Assembly: GCF_030159795.1 (NCBI RefSeq)
Contig: NZ_BSND01000005.1
Span: 735,893 to 799,892 of the forward strand
From: Methylophaga thalassica
GTDB lineage: Bacteria; Pseudomonadota; Gammaproteobacteria; Nitrosococcales; Methylophagaceae
Length of the DNA: 64,000 nt
Direction: 5' to 3'
The notes beneath the pieces were generated by a model. That model was given only the letters and a program-made list of their open reading frames with translations, was not told the DNA's origin and ran no database searches. Shown one piece after another: positions 36,298 to 44,337 of the stretch (its first letter is position 1; each line of letters begins with the position of its first letter). The translations under genes were made by a program, and so were the position numbers.

Positions 36298-36990
36298 ATG
36301 ACACACACACATCCTGATGGCTTTCATTACACCATTATTCGCAGTTCACGCCGAAAGAGTATGGCGCTTGTTATCGAGCAAGGTGAGGTCATTGTGCGGA
36401 TACCAGCGAAACTTGCAGTCAGCACCGCACAGCATTTTGTAGACAAAAAAAGTTACTGGATAAAACAAAAGCTTCAGCAACGGCCAGTAACACAAGAAAA
36501 AGTTTATGCCAATGGCGAGTCTTTTTTGTTTTTAGGCGAAACCTATGAATTAAAAATTCATAACTCCAGCGCTGAAAATACAATTAAGCAAGAAGACAAT
36601 CTGATACAACTCTATACAAAGAAAAAAGATATGACAGCAGATGGCATTAAACGCCAGCTGGAAAAGTGGTACCGACAGCAAGCCAATACAATCCTGACAT
36701 CACGATTTTTTCAATTGGCTGAAGCTCATCAATTCTCGCCTAAAAGTCTTATCGTCAAAACATACAAAGCCCGCTGGGGGAGCTGCTGCCGTTCGGGTGA
36801 GATTCAGCTCAATTGGAAGCTCGTCATGGCGCCTGAGAAAGTGATCGAGTACGTCATCCTGCATGAGCTTTGTCACCTTCATCATCACAATCATTCAGCG
36901 TCTTTTTGGCAGTTGGTGGCTGATGTTTGTCCAACATTTAGAGAGCACAAGCTGTGGCTGAGACAAAATGGAGACAGATTAACCCTCTAG
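36298..36990 (+). CDS. ygjP: YgjP-like zinc metallopeptidase (DUF45)
   Basis: This is a small predicted metalloprotease of 230 residues related to the SprT/WLM group. The zinc motif is ILHELCHLHHHNHSASFW (HExxH with a third His). KARWGSCCRSGEIQLNW just before it is the conserved substrate-side stretch of the family. No signal peptide is present. The biological substrate is unknown in this family. Confidence 0.88.
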   Translation: MTHTHPDGFHYTIIRSSRRKSMALVIEQGEVIVRIPAKLAVSTAQHFVDKKSYWIKQKLQQRPVTQEKVYANGESFLFLGETYELKIHNSSAENTIKQEDNLIQLYTKKKDMTADGIKRQLEKWYRQQANTILTSRFFQLAEAHQFSPKSLIVKTYKARWGSCCRSGEIQLNWKLVMAPEKVIEYVILHELCHLHHHNHSASFWQLVADVCPTFREHKLWLRQNGDRLTL

Positions 36991-37027
36991 GCCGCGCGCT
37001 GTGACGATTTTGTGAAGATAAATAAGC

Positions 37028-37055
37028 TTGAAAAATTCTCTATATAGATTAATAT
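37028..37055 (+). promoter_or_regulatory. Promoter of the metK operon
   Basis: TTGAAA (37028-37033) and TAATAT (37050-37055) are 16 bases apart. The predicted start near 37062 falls directly before the first paired base of the SAH riboswitch. Confidence 0.6.
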
Positions 37056-37062
37056 GTCCTTT

Positions 37063-37135
37063 CGAATAAGGAACGCTGCAACAGGTCATTCACCTGCTAG
37101 GCTTATTCAATACTTAATTATTTAAACTGCGTTCA
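37063..37135 (+). promoter_or_regulatory. S-adenosylhomocysteine (SAH) riboswitch
   Basis: The outer stem pairs GAATAAG (37064-37070) with CTTATTC (37102-37108). The conserved core GGAACGCTGCAAC follows, then stem CAGGT/ACCTG (37082-37086, 37092-37096) and GCTAGG before the closing strand, as in the known SAH riboswitch (core GGAnCGCTGC...CAGGCT). The pseudoknot is visible: GAACGC (37071-37076) is complementary to GCGTTC (37129-37134). Known members turn genes on when SAH rises. It heads metK and then ahcY. Confidence 0.88.
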
Positions 37136-37150
37136 TTATTAACAGGTAAC

Positions 37151-37226
37151 TGATAGTAATGAGCGAGATTTATTCCCCCTCAAATAGCACAACTATCATT
37201 ACCACAATCTCATTGTAATGAGGAAG
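37151..37226 (+). promoter_or_regulatory. Putative expression platform of the SAH riboswitch
   Basis: CTCATT (37209-37214) can pair with AATGAG at 37217-37222, covering part of the ribosome site GAGGAAG (37220-37226). The same CTCATT can instead pair with an identical AATGAG at 37158-37163. TGATAGT (37151-37157) also pairs with ACTATCA (37192-37198). These exclusive pairings suggest control of translation start. Confidence 0.5.
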
Positions 37227-37232
37227 TTGACT

Positions 37233-38393
37233 ATGAGTAGCAATTATCTTTTCACTTCTGAATCTGTATCGGAAGGGCATCCAGACAAAGTTGCCGATCA
37301 AATTTCAGATGCTATCCTGGATGAAATTCTTCGTCAGGATCCCCATGCTCGCGTTGCTTGCGAAACCTTAGTAAAAACTGGCACCGCCATTGTTGCAGGT
37401 GAAATCAGTACATCGGCATGGGTCGATCTGGAAGATGTCGTTCGTAAAACGATCACAGATATCGGTTATAACAGCTCCGATGTTGGTTTCGATGGCCAAA
37501 CTTGTGCTGTTATGTCATTGATCGGTAAACAATCCTCTGACATCGCGATGGGTGTAGACAGAGACACCGAAGAAAATCAGGGTGCCGGCGATCAGGGCCT
37601 GATGTTTGGTTATGCCAGTAACGAAACCGACGTCTTAATGCCCGCGCCCATTACCTATGCACATCGTTTGGTCAAACGCCAATCTGAAGTTCGCAAAAAT
37701 GGCGAATTGAGCTGGTTACGTCCGGATGCGAAAAGTCAGGTCACATTTGTTTACCAAGATGGTAAGCCAGTCGGTATTGATGCTGTTGTCTTATCAACAC
37801 AGCATAGTCCGGATATTTCACAAGCGGATCTGCATGAAGCCGTCATGGAAAGCATTATCAAACCGACGCTGCCTGCTGAATGGTTGTCTGCCAATACAAA
37901 AATCCATATCAATCCTACCGGCCAATTCATTATCGGTGGTCCTGTCGGTGACTGTGGTCTGACAGGAAGAAAAATCATTGTCGATACCTACGGCGGCATG
38001 GCTCGTCATGGTGGTGGGGCTTTCTCTGGTAAAGATCCATCAAAAGTCGATCGTAGTGCCGCTTATGCAGGCCGTTATGTGGCGAAAAATATCGTTGCCG
38101 CCGGTTTAGCAGATCGCTGTGAGATTCAGGTGTCTTATGCAATTGGTGTTGCCGACCCAACATCAATTAGTGTTGAGACATTCGGTACTGGAAAAATTTC
38201 TCAAGAGAAGCTGGTCGCGCTGGTACGTGAACACTTTGATTTACGTCCAGTTGGCTTAATTAAGATGCTTGATTTGATCAAACCGATCTATCAACCAACA
38301 GCAGCATACGGTCACTTTGGTCGTGAAGATGTTGATTTTAGTTGGGAAAGAACGGATATGGCAGATGTATTGCGCGATGCTGCTGGTTTATAA
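37233..38393 (+). CDS. metK: S-adenosylmethionine synthetase
   Basis: MetK makes SAM from methionine and ATP. The 386-residue protein has [31 protein letters not shown] and [20 protein letters not shown] chose the ATG at 37233 because GAGGAAG lies six bases upstream and the family starts at this point; an ATG at 37218 would put the ribosome site inside the gene. It leads the metK-ahcY-metF cluster under the SAH riboswitch. Confidence 0.97.
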   Translation: MSSNYLFTSESVSEGHPDKVADQISDAILDEILRQDPHARVACETLVKTGTAIVAGEISTSAWVDLEDVVRKTITDIGYNSSDVGFDGQTCAVMSLIGKQSSDIAMGVDRDTEENQGAGDQGLMFGYASNETDVLMPAPITYAHRLVKRQSEVRKNGELSWLRPDAKSQVTFVYQDGKPVGIDAVVLSTQHSPDISQADLHEAVMESIIKPTLPAEWLSANTKIHINPTGQFIIGGPVGDCGLTGRKIIVDTYGGMARHGGGAFSGKDPSKVDRSAAYAGRYVAKNIVAAGLADRCEIQVSYAIGVADPTSISVETFGTGKISQEKLVALVREHFDLRPVGLIKMLDLIKPIYQPTAAYGHFGREDVDFSWERTDMADVLRDAAGL

Positions 38394-38414
38394 AAGAATT
38401 TGAGGAAATGAACG

Positions 38415-39725
38415 ATGGAATCACCAATAGAAAACTTAACCCCTGACTACAAAGTTGCAGACATAAGCCTGGCTAAATGGGGTCATCAAGAAATTAAAAT
38501 TGCTGAAAGCGAAATGCCAGGATTAATGGCATTACGTGAAGAATATGCAGGCCAAGCACCACTGAAAGGTGCACGCATTGCTGGTTGTTTACACATGACA
38601 ATCCAGACCGCTGTGTTAATTGAAACACTGGTCGAACTCGGCGCTGAAGTTCGCTGGTCATCGTGCAATATTTTCTCCACACAGGATCATGCTGCAGCGG
38701 CTATTGCTGATCAGGGTATTCCGGTATTTGCCTGGAAAGGTGAAACAGAAGAAGAAGCCATCTGGTGTATCGAACAAACGATTATGGGTCCAGACAACTG
38801 GCGTCCCAACCTGATTCTGGATGATGGTGGTGACTTAACCCAAATCATGCATGATAAATATCCAGAATTATTAAAAGACGTTAAAGGTCTGTCGGAAGAA
38901 ACCACTACAGGTGTTCACCGTCTGTATGAAATGATGAAAGCCGGTACATTAAAAGTGCCAGCCATCAATGTGAACGACTCAGTGACCAAATCTAAATTTG
39001 ATAATTTATACGGCTGTCGTGAGTCATTACTGGATGGTATTAAACGTGCTACTGACGTGATGATCGCCGGTAAAATCTGTGTTGTTTTAGGTTACGGTGA
39101 TGTGGGTAAAGGCTGTGCTCAAGCGTTCCGTGGAATGGGTGCGACCGTTTTTGTCACTGAAATTGATCCCATCTGTGCGCTTCAAGCCAGCATGGAAGGC
39201 TACCGTATAGTCTCTATGGATGATGTCGCTGCTATGGGTGATATCTTTGTCACCACTACCGGTAATATCGACGTTATCAATCACGGTCATATGCTGAAGA
39301 TGAAAAACGAAGCGATCGTTTGTAACATCGGTCACTTTGATTCTGAAATTGATGTCGCTTCATTACGTAAATACGAATGGGAAAATATTAAACCTCAGGT
39401 AGACCATGTCATTTTCCCTGACGGCAAACGTATTATCCTGCTTGCAGAAGGTCGTCTGGTTAACCTCGGTTGTGCAACGGGTCATCCAAGTTTTGTGATG
39501 TCTGCTTCATTCACCAATCAGGTCATGGCACAAATTGAACTCTGGCAGAATGCTGACAATTATGAAAATAAAGTCTACGTTTTACCGAAGAAACTGGATG
39601 AAAAAGTCGCACAACTGCACTTAGGTCGAATTGGTGCCAACCTCACCACTCTGACTGATGCACAAGCGAAATATCTGGGACTCGAAAAAACAGGTCCGTT
39701 CAAGCCTGAACATTACAGATATTAA
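38415..39725 (+). CDS. ahcY: S-adenosylhomocysteine hydrolase
   Basis: AhcY splits SAH, the product and inhibitor of methyltransferases, to homocysteine and adenosine. The 436-residue NAD enzyme has the Rossmann motif [26 protein letters not shown], and ends in [10 protein letters not shown], the family's C-terminal Lys/Tyr stretch. It lies 21 bases after metK and would share the SAH-responsive leader. A strong terminator follows. Confidence 0.97.
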   Translation: MESPIENLTPDYKVADISLAKWGHQEIKIAESEMPGLMALREEYAGQAPLKGARIAGCLHMTIQTAVLIETLVELGAEVRWSSCNIFSTQDHAAAAIADQGIPVFAWKGETEEEAIWCIEQTIMGPDNWRPNLILDDGGDLTQIMHDKYPELLKDVKGLSEETTTGVHRLYEMMKAGTLKVPAINVNDSVTKSKFDNLYGCRESLLDGIKRATDVMIAGKICVVLGYGDVGKGCAQAFRGMGATVFVTEIDPICALQASMEGYRIVSMDDVAAMGDIFVTTTGNIDVINHGHMLKMKNEAIVCNIGHFDSEIDVASLRKYEWENIKPQVDHVIFPDGKRIILLAEGRLVNLGCATGHPSFVMSASFTNQVMAQIELWQNADNYENKVYVLPKKLDEKVAQLHLGRIGANLTTLTDAQAKYLGLEKTGPFKPEHYRY

Positions 39726-39739
39726 TCTTTAGTCAATGT

Positions 39740-39769
39740 AAAACTGGGCTGGTTTATCAGCCCAGTTTT
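39740..39769 (+). terminator. Terminator after ahcY
   Basis: AAAACTGGGCTG (39740-39751), a six-base loop and CAGCCCAGTTTT (39758-39769) form a perfect twelve-pair stem. The flanking A and T tracts are in the stem, so it could work on both strands. It separates metF from metK-ahcY unless there is read-through. Confidence 0.88.
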
Positions 39770-39787
39770 CTAATTTAAGTTACTGAT

Positions 39788-40639
39788 ATGGCAAAAAATC
39801 TCACACTGAGTTGCGAATTCTTCCCGCCCAAAACTGAAAAAGGCATTGCTAATTTAAGCGCTGTCAGAGAAAAGCTTGTGCCACTGAAGCCTGAGTTTTT
39901 TTCCGTCACCTTTGGTGCTGGAGGTTCAACACAAGACAATACTATGGATGCGGTAATAGACATCCAAAAACAGCATGCAGTGACTAATATTGATGCAGCA
40001 CCCCATCTTTCTTGTGTGGGCTCTTCCGCTGAACGTATCCGTGCTCTCCTTGATACCTATCGCAATAATAATATCCATCGTATCGTCGCACTTCGTGGTG
40101 ATTTGCCTTCAGGTATGCAAGCACCTGGTGACTTTCGTTATGCCAATGAGCTGGTTGAGTTTATTCGTGCAGAGACGGGAGACTTTTTCACCATTGAAGT
40201 AGCTGCCTACCCTGAAGTTCATCCGCAAGCTCAATCTGCAGAGGATGACCTGATTAATTTCAAGCGAAAAGTCGATGCAGGCGCAAATAGTGCTATCACA
40301 CAGTATTTTTACAATATTGATGCTTACCGCTATTTTGTTGATAACTGTCAGAAACATGGCATAGACATCCCGATTATTCCAGGGATTATGCCCATTAATA
40401 ATTTCACCCAACTAGCTCGATTTTCAGCAAATTGTGGTGCAGAAATCCCGCGTTGGTTACGTAAAAAACTTGAAGCATTTTATGATGATAGCGCTTCAAT
40501 GAATGCTTTCACTGTTGATTTTTTGACTGACTTTACTCAGCAGCTAATCGAGCTCGGTGTACCCGGCATTCATTTTTACACGATGAATAAAGTTGACCCG
40601 ACTCTGACTATTTGTGATCGTTTAGGGCTGATTAAATAA
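39788..40639 (+). CDS. metF: Methylenetetrahydrofolate reductase
   Basis: MetF reduces 5,10-methylene-THF to 5-methyl-THF, the methyl donor for methionine. The 283-residue FAD protein is the short bacterial type: LSCEFFPPKTEKG, FSVTFGAGGS, HLSCVG, ALRGDLP, ITQYFYNIDAYRYF and PGIMPINNF. It continues the methyl-cycle theme of the upstream genes but is preceded by a terminator. Confidence 0.95.
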   Translation: MAKNLTLSCEFFPPKTEKGIANLSAVREKLVPLKPEFFSVTFGAGGSTQDNTMDAVIDIQKQHAVTNIDAAPHLSCVGSSAERIRALLDTYRNNNIHRIVALRGDLPSGMQAPGDFRYANELVEFIRAETGDFFTIEVAAYPEVHPQAQSAEDDLINFKRKVDAGANSAITQYFYNIDAYRYFVDNCQKHGIDIPIIPGIMPINNFTQLARFSANCGAEIPRWLRKKLEAFYDDSASMNAFTVDFLTDFTQQLIELGVPGIHFYTMNKVDPTLTICDRLGLIK

Positions 40640-40658
40640 ATCTTGAGTTAAGATTTTG
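40638..40658 (+). terminator. Weak AT-rich hairpin after metF
   Basis: AAATCTT (40638-40644) pairs with AAGATTT (40650-40656) around a five-base loop, then TG. The stem is AT-rich, so termination would be weak. Confidence 0.35.
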
Positions 40659-40733
40659 TATGTAGCTGTAGGCAATGGCACAAGACTTGCGGTAACATAT
40701 TTACATGGTCGTAAAAACACATAAAGAATTCTC

Positions 40734-42188
40734 GTGAAACCCTCATTACAGCTGCGTGTAGGCCAGAGTCTATCGATGACTCCGCAATTACAGCAAGCCA
40801 TTCGTTTGCTGCAATTGTCGTCGCTTGAGTTACAGACAGAAATTCAGGAAGCGCTGGAGAGCAATCCTTTACTCGAAGTGGAAGAAGACTTTGACTTCGA
40901 TGAGAACGCACGTAAACCAAGCACTGAAGATCAAACAAGTCGTGAAATCAGTGAACTTGAAAATCAAAACATTCCTGAAGATCTGCCCGTCGATAGTCAA
41001 TGGGAAGATACCTACGATTATCAGCCTATCAGCACTAATAACAGCAATGTTATCCATGATGGTGATATGGAAAGGGAAAATCAGGATGAAAGCACCGATT
41101 CACTGCAGCAACATCTGCTCTGGCAAATGCGGCTGACTCATTTCACAGAAATTGAAGAAGCCATCGCGACAACCATCATTGACTCGATTGAAGATGATGG
41201 TTATCTCAAAACATCATTGGAAGAGATTCAAGCGAGTTTAGGTGAAGAGTTTGCTGAAATAGAGCTGGATGAAATCGAAACGGTGCTGCATCGTATTCAG
41301 CACTTTGATCCCGTCGGAGTGGCAGCCCGTGATTTACGCGAGTGTTTACTGATACAACTTCGTGTTTATGAAGAATCAGGTTTACCTCATATTGATCTGA
41401 TGAAAGAGCTTATCGATAAACATCTCGATACTCTGGCCAAACGTGACTACGCCCAAATCAAACGTGCTCTGAAAGTCTCAGATGATGAACTCACCGAATT
41501 GGTTCGTTCCATTCAGCTGTTAAACCCTCGTCCTGGCAGTCAAATTCAAACAGATACCACGGAATATATTGTTCCAGATGTCTATGCAAGAAAGCTTAAG
41601 GGCCAATGGGTGCTCTCACTCAATCCCGATAATGCACCGCGTTTACAAATTGCCGAACATTATGCGCAACTCATTAATCGAGCCGATAACAGCGCAGAAA
41701 ATACCTACCTGAAAAATAATCTGCAGGAAGCACGCTGGTTTCTAAAAAGCTTACAAAGTCGCAATGAAACCCTATTAAAAGTGACCGAAGCGATCATCGA
41801 AAGACAGAAAGATTTTCTCGACTTTGGTGAAGAAGCCATGAAACCGCTAGTTTTAGCTGATATTGCTGAAACTGTAGAAATGCATGAATCCACAATTTCC
41901 CGTGTAACAACCCGCAAATACCTCCATACACCGAGAGGAATTTTTGAACTGAAATACTTTTTCTCCAGTCATGTCAGCACAGATGCCGGCGGAGAATGTT
42001 CAGCTACAGCCATTCGCGCTATCATCAAGAAACTGGTTGCCGCAGAAAATCCACGGAAACCATTGAGCGACAGTAAAATTGCCGATATCCTCGGAGAACA
42101 AGGCATTAATGTCGCCAGACGGACAATTGCAAAATATCGTGAAACGTTGGCAATAGCGCCATCGAATGAGCGAAAACGACTGGTGTAA
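40734..42188 (+). CDS. rpoN: RNA polymerase sigma-54 factor
   Basis: Sigma-54 directs transcription of nitrogen and other activator-dependent genes. The 484-residue protein has the Gln/Leu-rich region I (LRVGQSLSMTPQLQQAIRLL), an acidic region II, the core-binding and helix-turn-helix regions, and the RpoN box VARRTIAKYRE near the C-terminus. The start is GTG at 40734 with a weak AAGAA before it. The lptB gene usually found upstream is replaced here by metF. It likely serves the GG-N10-GC promoter at 16731. Confidence 0.96.
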   Translation: MKPSLQLRVGQSLSMTPQLQQAIRLLQLSSLELQTEIQEALESNPLLEVEEDFDFDENARKPSTEDQTSREISELENQNIPEDLPVDSQWEDTYDYQPISTNNSNVIHDGDMERENQDESTDSLQQHLLWQMRLTHFTEIEEAIATTIIDSIEDDGYLKTSLEEIQASLGEEFAEIELDEIETVLHRIQHFDPVGVAARDLRECLLIQLRVYEESGLPHIDLMKELIDKHLDTLAKRDYAQIKRALKVSDDELTELVRSIQLLNPRPGSQIQTDTTEYIVPDVYARKLKGQWVLSLNPDNAPRLQIAEHYAQLINRADNSAENTYLKNNLQEARWFLKSLQSRNETLLKVTEAIIERQKDFLDFGEEAMKPLVLADIAETVEMHESTISRVTTRKYLHTPRGIFELKYFFSSHVSTDAGGECSATAIRAIIKKLVAAENPRKPLSDSKIADILGEQGINVARRTIAKYRETLAIAPSNERKRLV

Positions 42189-42223
42189 ACCAGTTATCAT
42201 CACTCAATAAGGAGTCCATCATT

Positions 42224-42550
42224 ATGCAGTTAAATTTAAGCGGACAACATATCGAAATCACTGACAGCTTACGCGATCACGTCAACAAAAAATTCGAAAA
42301 ATTGACTCGCCATTTTGATCACATGACCAATGTTCATGTTGTGTTATCAGTAGAAAAACAACGTCAGAAAGCAGAAGCCACTGTTCATGTAAGTGGTGCT
42401 GATTTGTTCGCCTCAGATGAAAATGAAAACATGTACTCTGCTATTGAGAATTTGGTGGCTAAACTTGACCGCCAAATCATCAAGCATAAAGATAAAATCA
42501 CCGATCATCATCAATCTGTCGGTGCCGATATGAAGCACAACGTCAACTAA
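42224..42550 (+). CDS. hpf: Ribosome hibernation promoting factor
   Basis: This short HPF of 108 residues binds the 30S decoding region and drives ribosome dimerisation in stationary phase. It opens with MQLNLSGQHIEITDSLRDHV and contains the conserved KLDRQIIKHKDKI. The gene sits after rpoN, its usual place. Confidence 0.93.
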   Translation: MQLNLSGQHIEITDSLRDHVNKKFEKLTRHFDHMTNVHVVLSVEKQRQKAEATVHVSGADLFASDENENMYSAIENLVAKLDRQIIKHKDKITDHHQSVGADMKHNVN

Positions 42551-42563
42551 ACGAGATTTTTTT

Positions 42564-43025
42564 ATGCTAATTGCCGCATTATTGGTTAATGCTGACAGTA
42601 TCAGCTTTCATGACAATGCCACGAGCAAAAAGAAAGTACTGGAAAACTTAAGTCAAAAGTTAGCCAGTAATACTAACGCGACAACAGCAGAAAAAATATT
42701 CCAGGTCTTATTGGAACGTGAACGGCTCGGAAGTACGGGCCTCGGTAAGGGCGTGGCTATCCCCCACGCCCGGGTTCCGGGCTTAACACATACCATTGCT
42801 GCTATGCTGACACTGGAAACGCCAGTGCCGTTTGAGTCTGTCGATAATCAACCTATCGATATTGCTTTTGGTTTACTCGTACCGGAAGAAGATACAGATC
42901 ATCACCTACAGCATTTATCACGTCTTGTTACTCTATTTCGTGATCCTGATATCTGCAAGAAGTTGCGTAACGCAACAAGCGCCGAACAAATTTTCGAACT
43001 ACTCCTTTCTATCGACGAAGATTAA
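42564..43025 (+). CDS. ptsN: PTS nitrogen regulatory EIIA protein
   Basis: PtsN is the EIIA-Ntr of the regulatory phosphotransferase system and acts on potassium transport and other targets rather than on sugar import. The 153-residue protein has the phospho-His in GVAIPHARVPG (about residue 71) and LERERLGSTGLGKG just before it. It lies 13 bases after hpf. Confidence 0.94.
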   Translation: MLIAALLVNADSISFHDNATSKKKVLENLSQKLASNTNATTAEKIFQVLLERERLGSTGLGKGVAIPHARVPGLTHTIAAMLTLETPVPFESVDNQPIDIAFGLLVPEEDTDHHLQHLSRLVTLFRDPDICKKLRNATSAEQIFELLLSIDED

Positions 43026-43027
43026 CC

Positions 43028-43546
43028 ATGGTCCAAGCAATACAAACCAACTCACACTATGGAGTAATGGTTTGTGTCAATGGCTCAGGCGTATTGATTA
43101 GCGGTTCCCCCGGCATAGGGAAAAGTAGTCTGGCTTTGCAGTTAATCATTGAAGGTCATCAATTAGTCGCTGATGATGTGATTGACCTCACTATTGAAAA
43201 AAATCAACTTATTGGTCGTTCTCCCTCACTATTAAAAAGCCTGCTTAACACACGTGAACTTGGCACCATTAATATCGAACACCAGTTTGGTCCAGCACAT
43301 GTCACTGATTATGCTTCGCTTCACTATCAGCTGATCCTGCATGAAAAATTAACACTGGATAGTCAGTTGGAAGGCAACCAAAGCAATCAAACTATTCTTG
43401 GTATTAATATTCCAACACTACATTTGTCGTTATCTAATCCGGTACCCGTGCTCATTCGCCTGTTAACCTGGTTAAACATACAACAGTCAACAAATGATGC
43501 CAATGAACAGTTAAAATATCGCCAACAACAGCAAATTCAGCAGTGA
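43028..43546 (+). CDS. hprK: HPr kinase/phosphorylase, short C-terminal-domain form
   Basis: HprK phosphorylates or dephosphorylates a Ser of HPr. This form has only 172 residues and consists of the catalytic domain; the N-terminal half found in Firmicutes is absent. The P-loop is SGSPGIGKSSLAL and the capping motif is LVADDVIDL. The HPr-contact stretch follows (ELGTINIEHQFG). Short HprKs occur in alpha- and some gammaproteobacteria. It starts two bases after ptsN. The rapZ gene often found next to it is missing. Confidence 0.88.
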   Translation: MVQAIQTNSHYGVMVCVNGSGVLISGSPGIGKSSLALQLIIEGHQLVADDVIDLTIEKNQLIGRSPSLLKSLLNTRELGTINIEHQFGPAHVTDYASLHYQLILHEKLTLDSQLEGNQSNQTILGINIPTLHLSLSNPVPVLIRLLTWLNIQQSTNDANEQLKYRQQQQIQQ

Positions 43547-43632
43547 TGATTTCACATTAACTTGATGACATGCGGTATATCCATTACATTCATTACCGAT
43601 ACAAGACAGAGGCTGAGCCGATTTGTCTATAT

Positions 43633-43652
43633 ACAGCTTTGGCTGTTTTTTT
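43633..43652 (+). terminator. Short terminator between hprK and the EIIA gene
   Basis: ACAGC (43633-43637), loop TTTG and GCTGT (43642-43646) form a five-pair stem followed by seven T. The stem is short, so it may only attenuate. Confidence 0.5.
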
Positions 43653-43663
43653 AGAGAGCTAAT

Positions 43664-44071
43664 ATGACCGTAGGCATTTTACTTGTTTCGCACAATAACA
43701 TCGGGACAGAGCTGATTAACACTGCACGCCAGATGTTATCTTGTTGCCCGCTTCCCACCAAAGTGATTTCAATCCAGACCAAAGACAATCCTGAAGCAAT
43801 CCGTTTGGAAATGGATGAAGATTTAAAAAAACTTGATCAAGGTCACGGTATTCTCATACTGACTGACATGTTCGGCTCAACGCCAAGTAATATAGCCTGT
43901 GCAGTATCTGACAGAACAGATATCCGTGTTGTTTCAGGCTTAAACCTACCCATGTTGATACGCGTTTTAAACTACCCAGCCCTAAACTTAGAAGAACTTG
44001 AAATCAAAGCCTTGACTGGCGGCCAAGAAGGTGTAGTTCGCTGTCATCACACAGGCTACTCAAGAAAATGA
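43664..44071 (+). CDS. PTS EIIA component, mannose family
   Basis: This is a 135-residue EIIA of the mannose/fructose/sorbose family. The phospho-His is H10 in GILLVSHNNIG and the second family motif is LTDMFGSTPSN. No EIIB, EIIC or EIID gene is nearby, so it is probably regulatory. EIIA-Man folds also form the front of DhaM, the phosphodonor to DhaL, but the DMFGSTPSN motif places this one with ManX-type proteins. Its stop overlaps the ptsH start. Confidence 0.88.
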   Translation: MTVGILLVSHNNIGTELINTARQMLSCCPLPTKVISIQTKDNPEAIRLEMDEDLKKLDQGHGILILTDMFGSTPSNIACAVSDRTDIRVVSGLNLPMLIRVLNYPALNLEELEIKALTGGQEGVVRCHHTGYSRK

Positions 44072-44337
44072 TGACAAAAACATTCACAATTATTAATAAA
44101 CTCGGCTTACATGCTCGAGCAGCAGCTAAATTTGTCACTACTGCTTCCGCTTATGATGCTGAGATTACCGTTACCAGAGAAAACAGAACAGTCAATGGTA
44201 AAAGCATCATGGGTGTGATGATGCTGGCTGCGGCAAAAGGATCACAAATCACTGTGACCGCTGAAGGTGATGATGCTGAACAGGCTTTACAAGCGCTAGA
44301 TACCCTTATTAATGATTTCTTTGGAGAAGGTGAATGA
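44068..44337 (+). CDS. ptsH: Phosphocarrier protein HPr
   Basis: HPr relays phosphate from EI to EIIA proteins. The 89-residue protein has the active His in NKLGLHARAAAKFV and the regulatory Ser in NGKSIMGVMMLAA, the target of HprK. Two successive ATG codons (44068 and 44071) overlap the end of the EIIA gene; either could be the start. Confidence 0.95.
   Translation: MMTKTFTIINKLGLHARAAAKFVTTASAYDAEITVTRENRTVNGKSIMGVMMLAAAKGSQITVTAEGDDAEQALQALDTLINDFFGEGE

Noticed and set aside
37218..37232. Upstream ATG of metK
   Set aside because: Using it would bury the Shine-Dalgarno GAGGAAG inside the gene and add five residues absent from the family.
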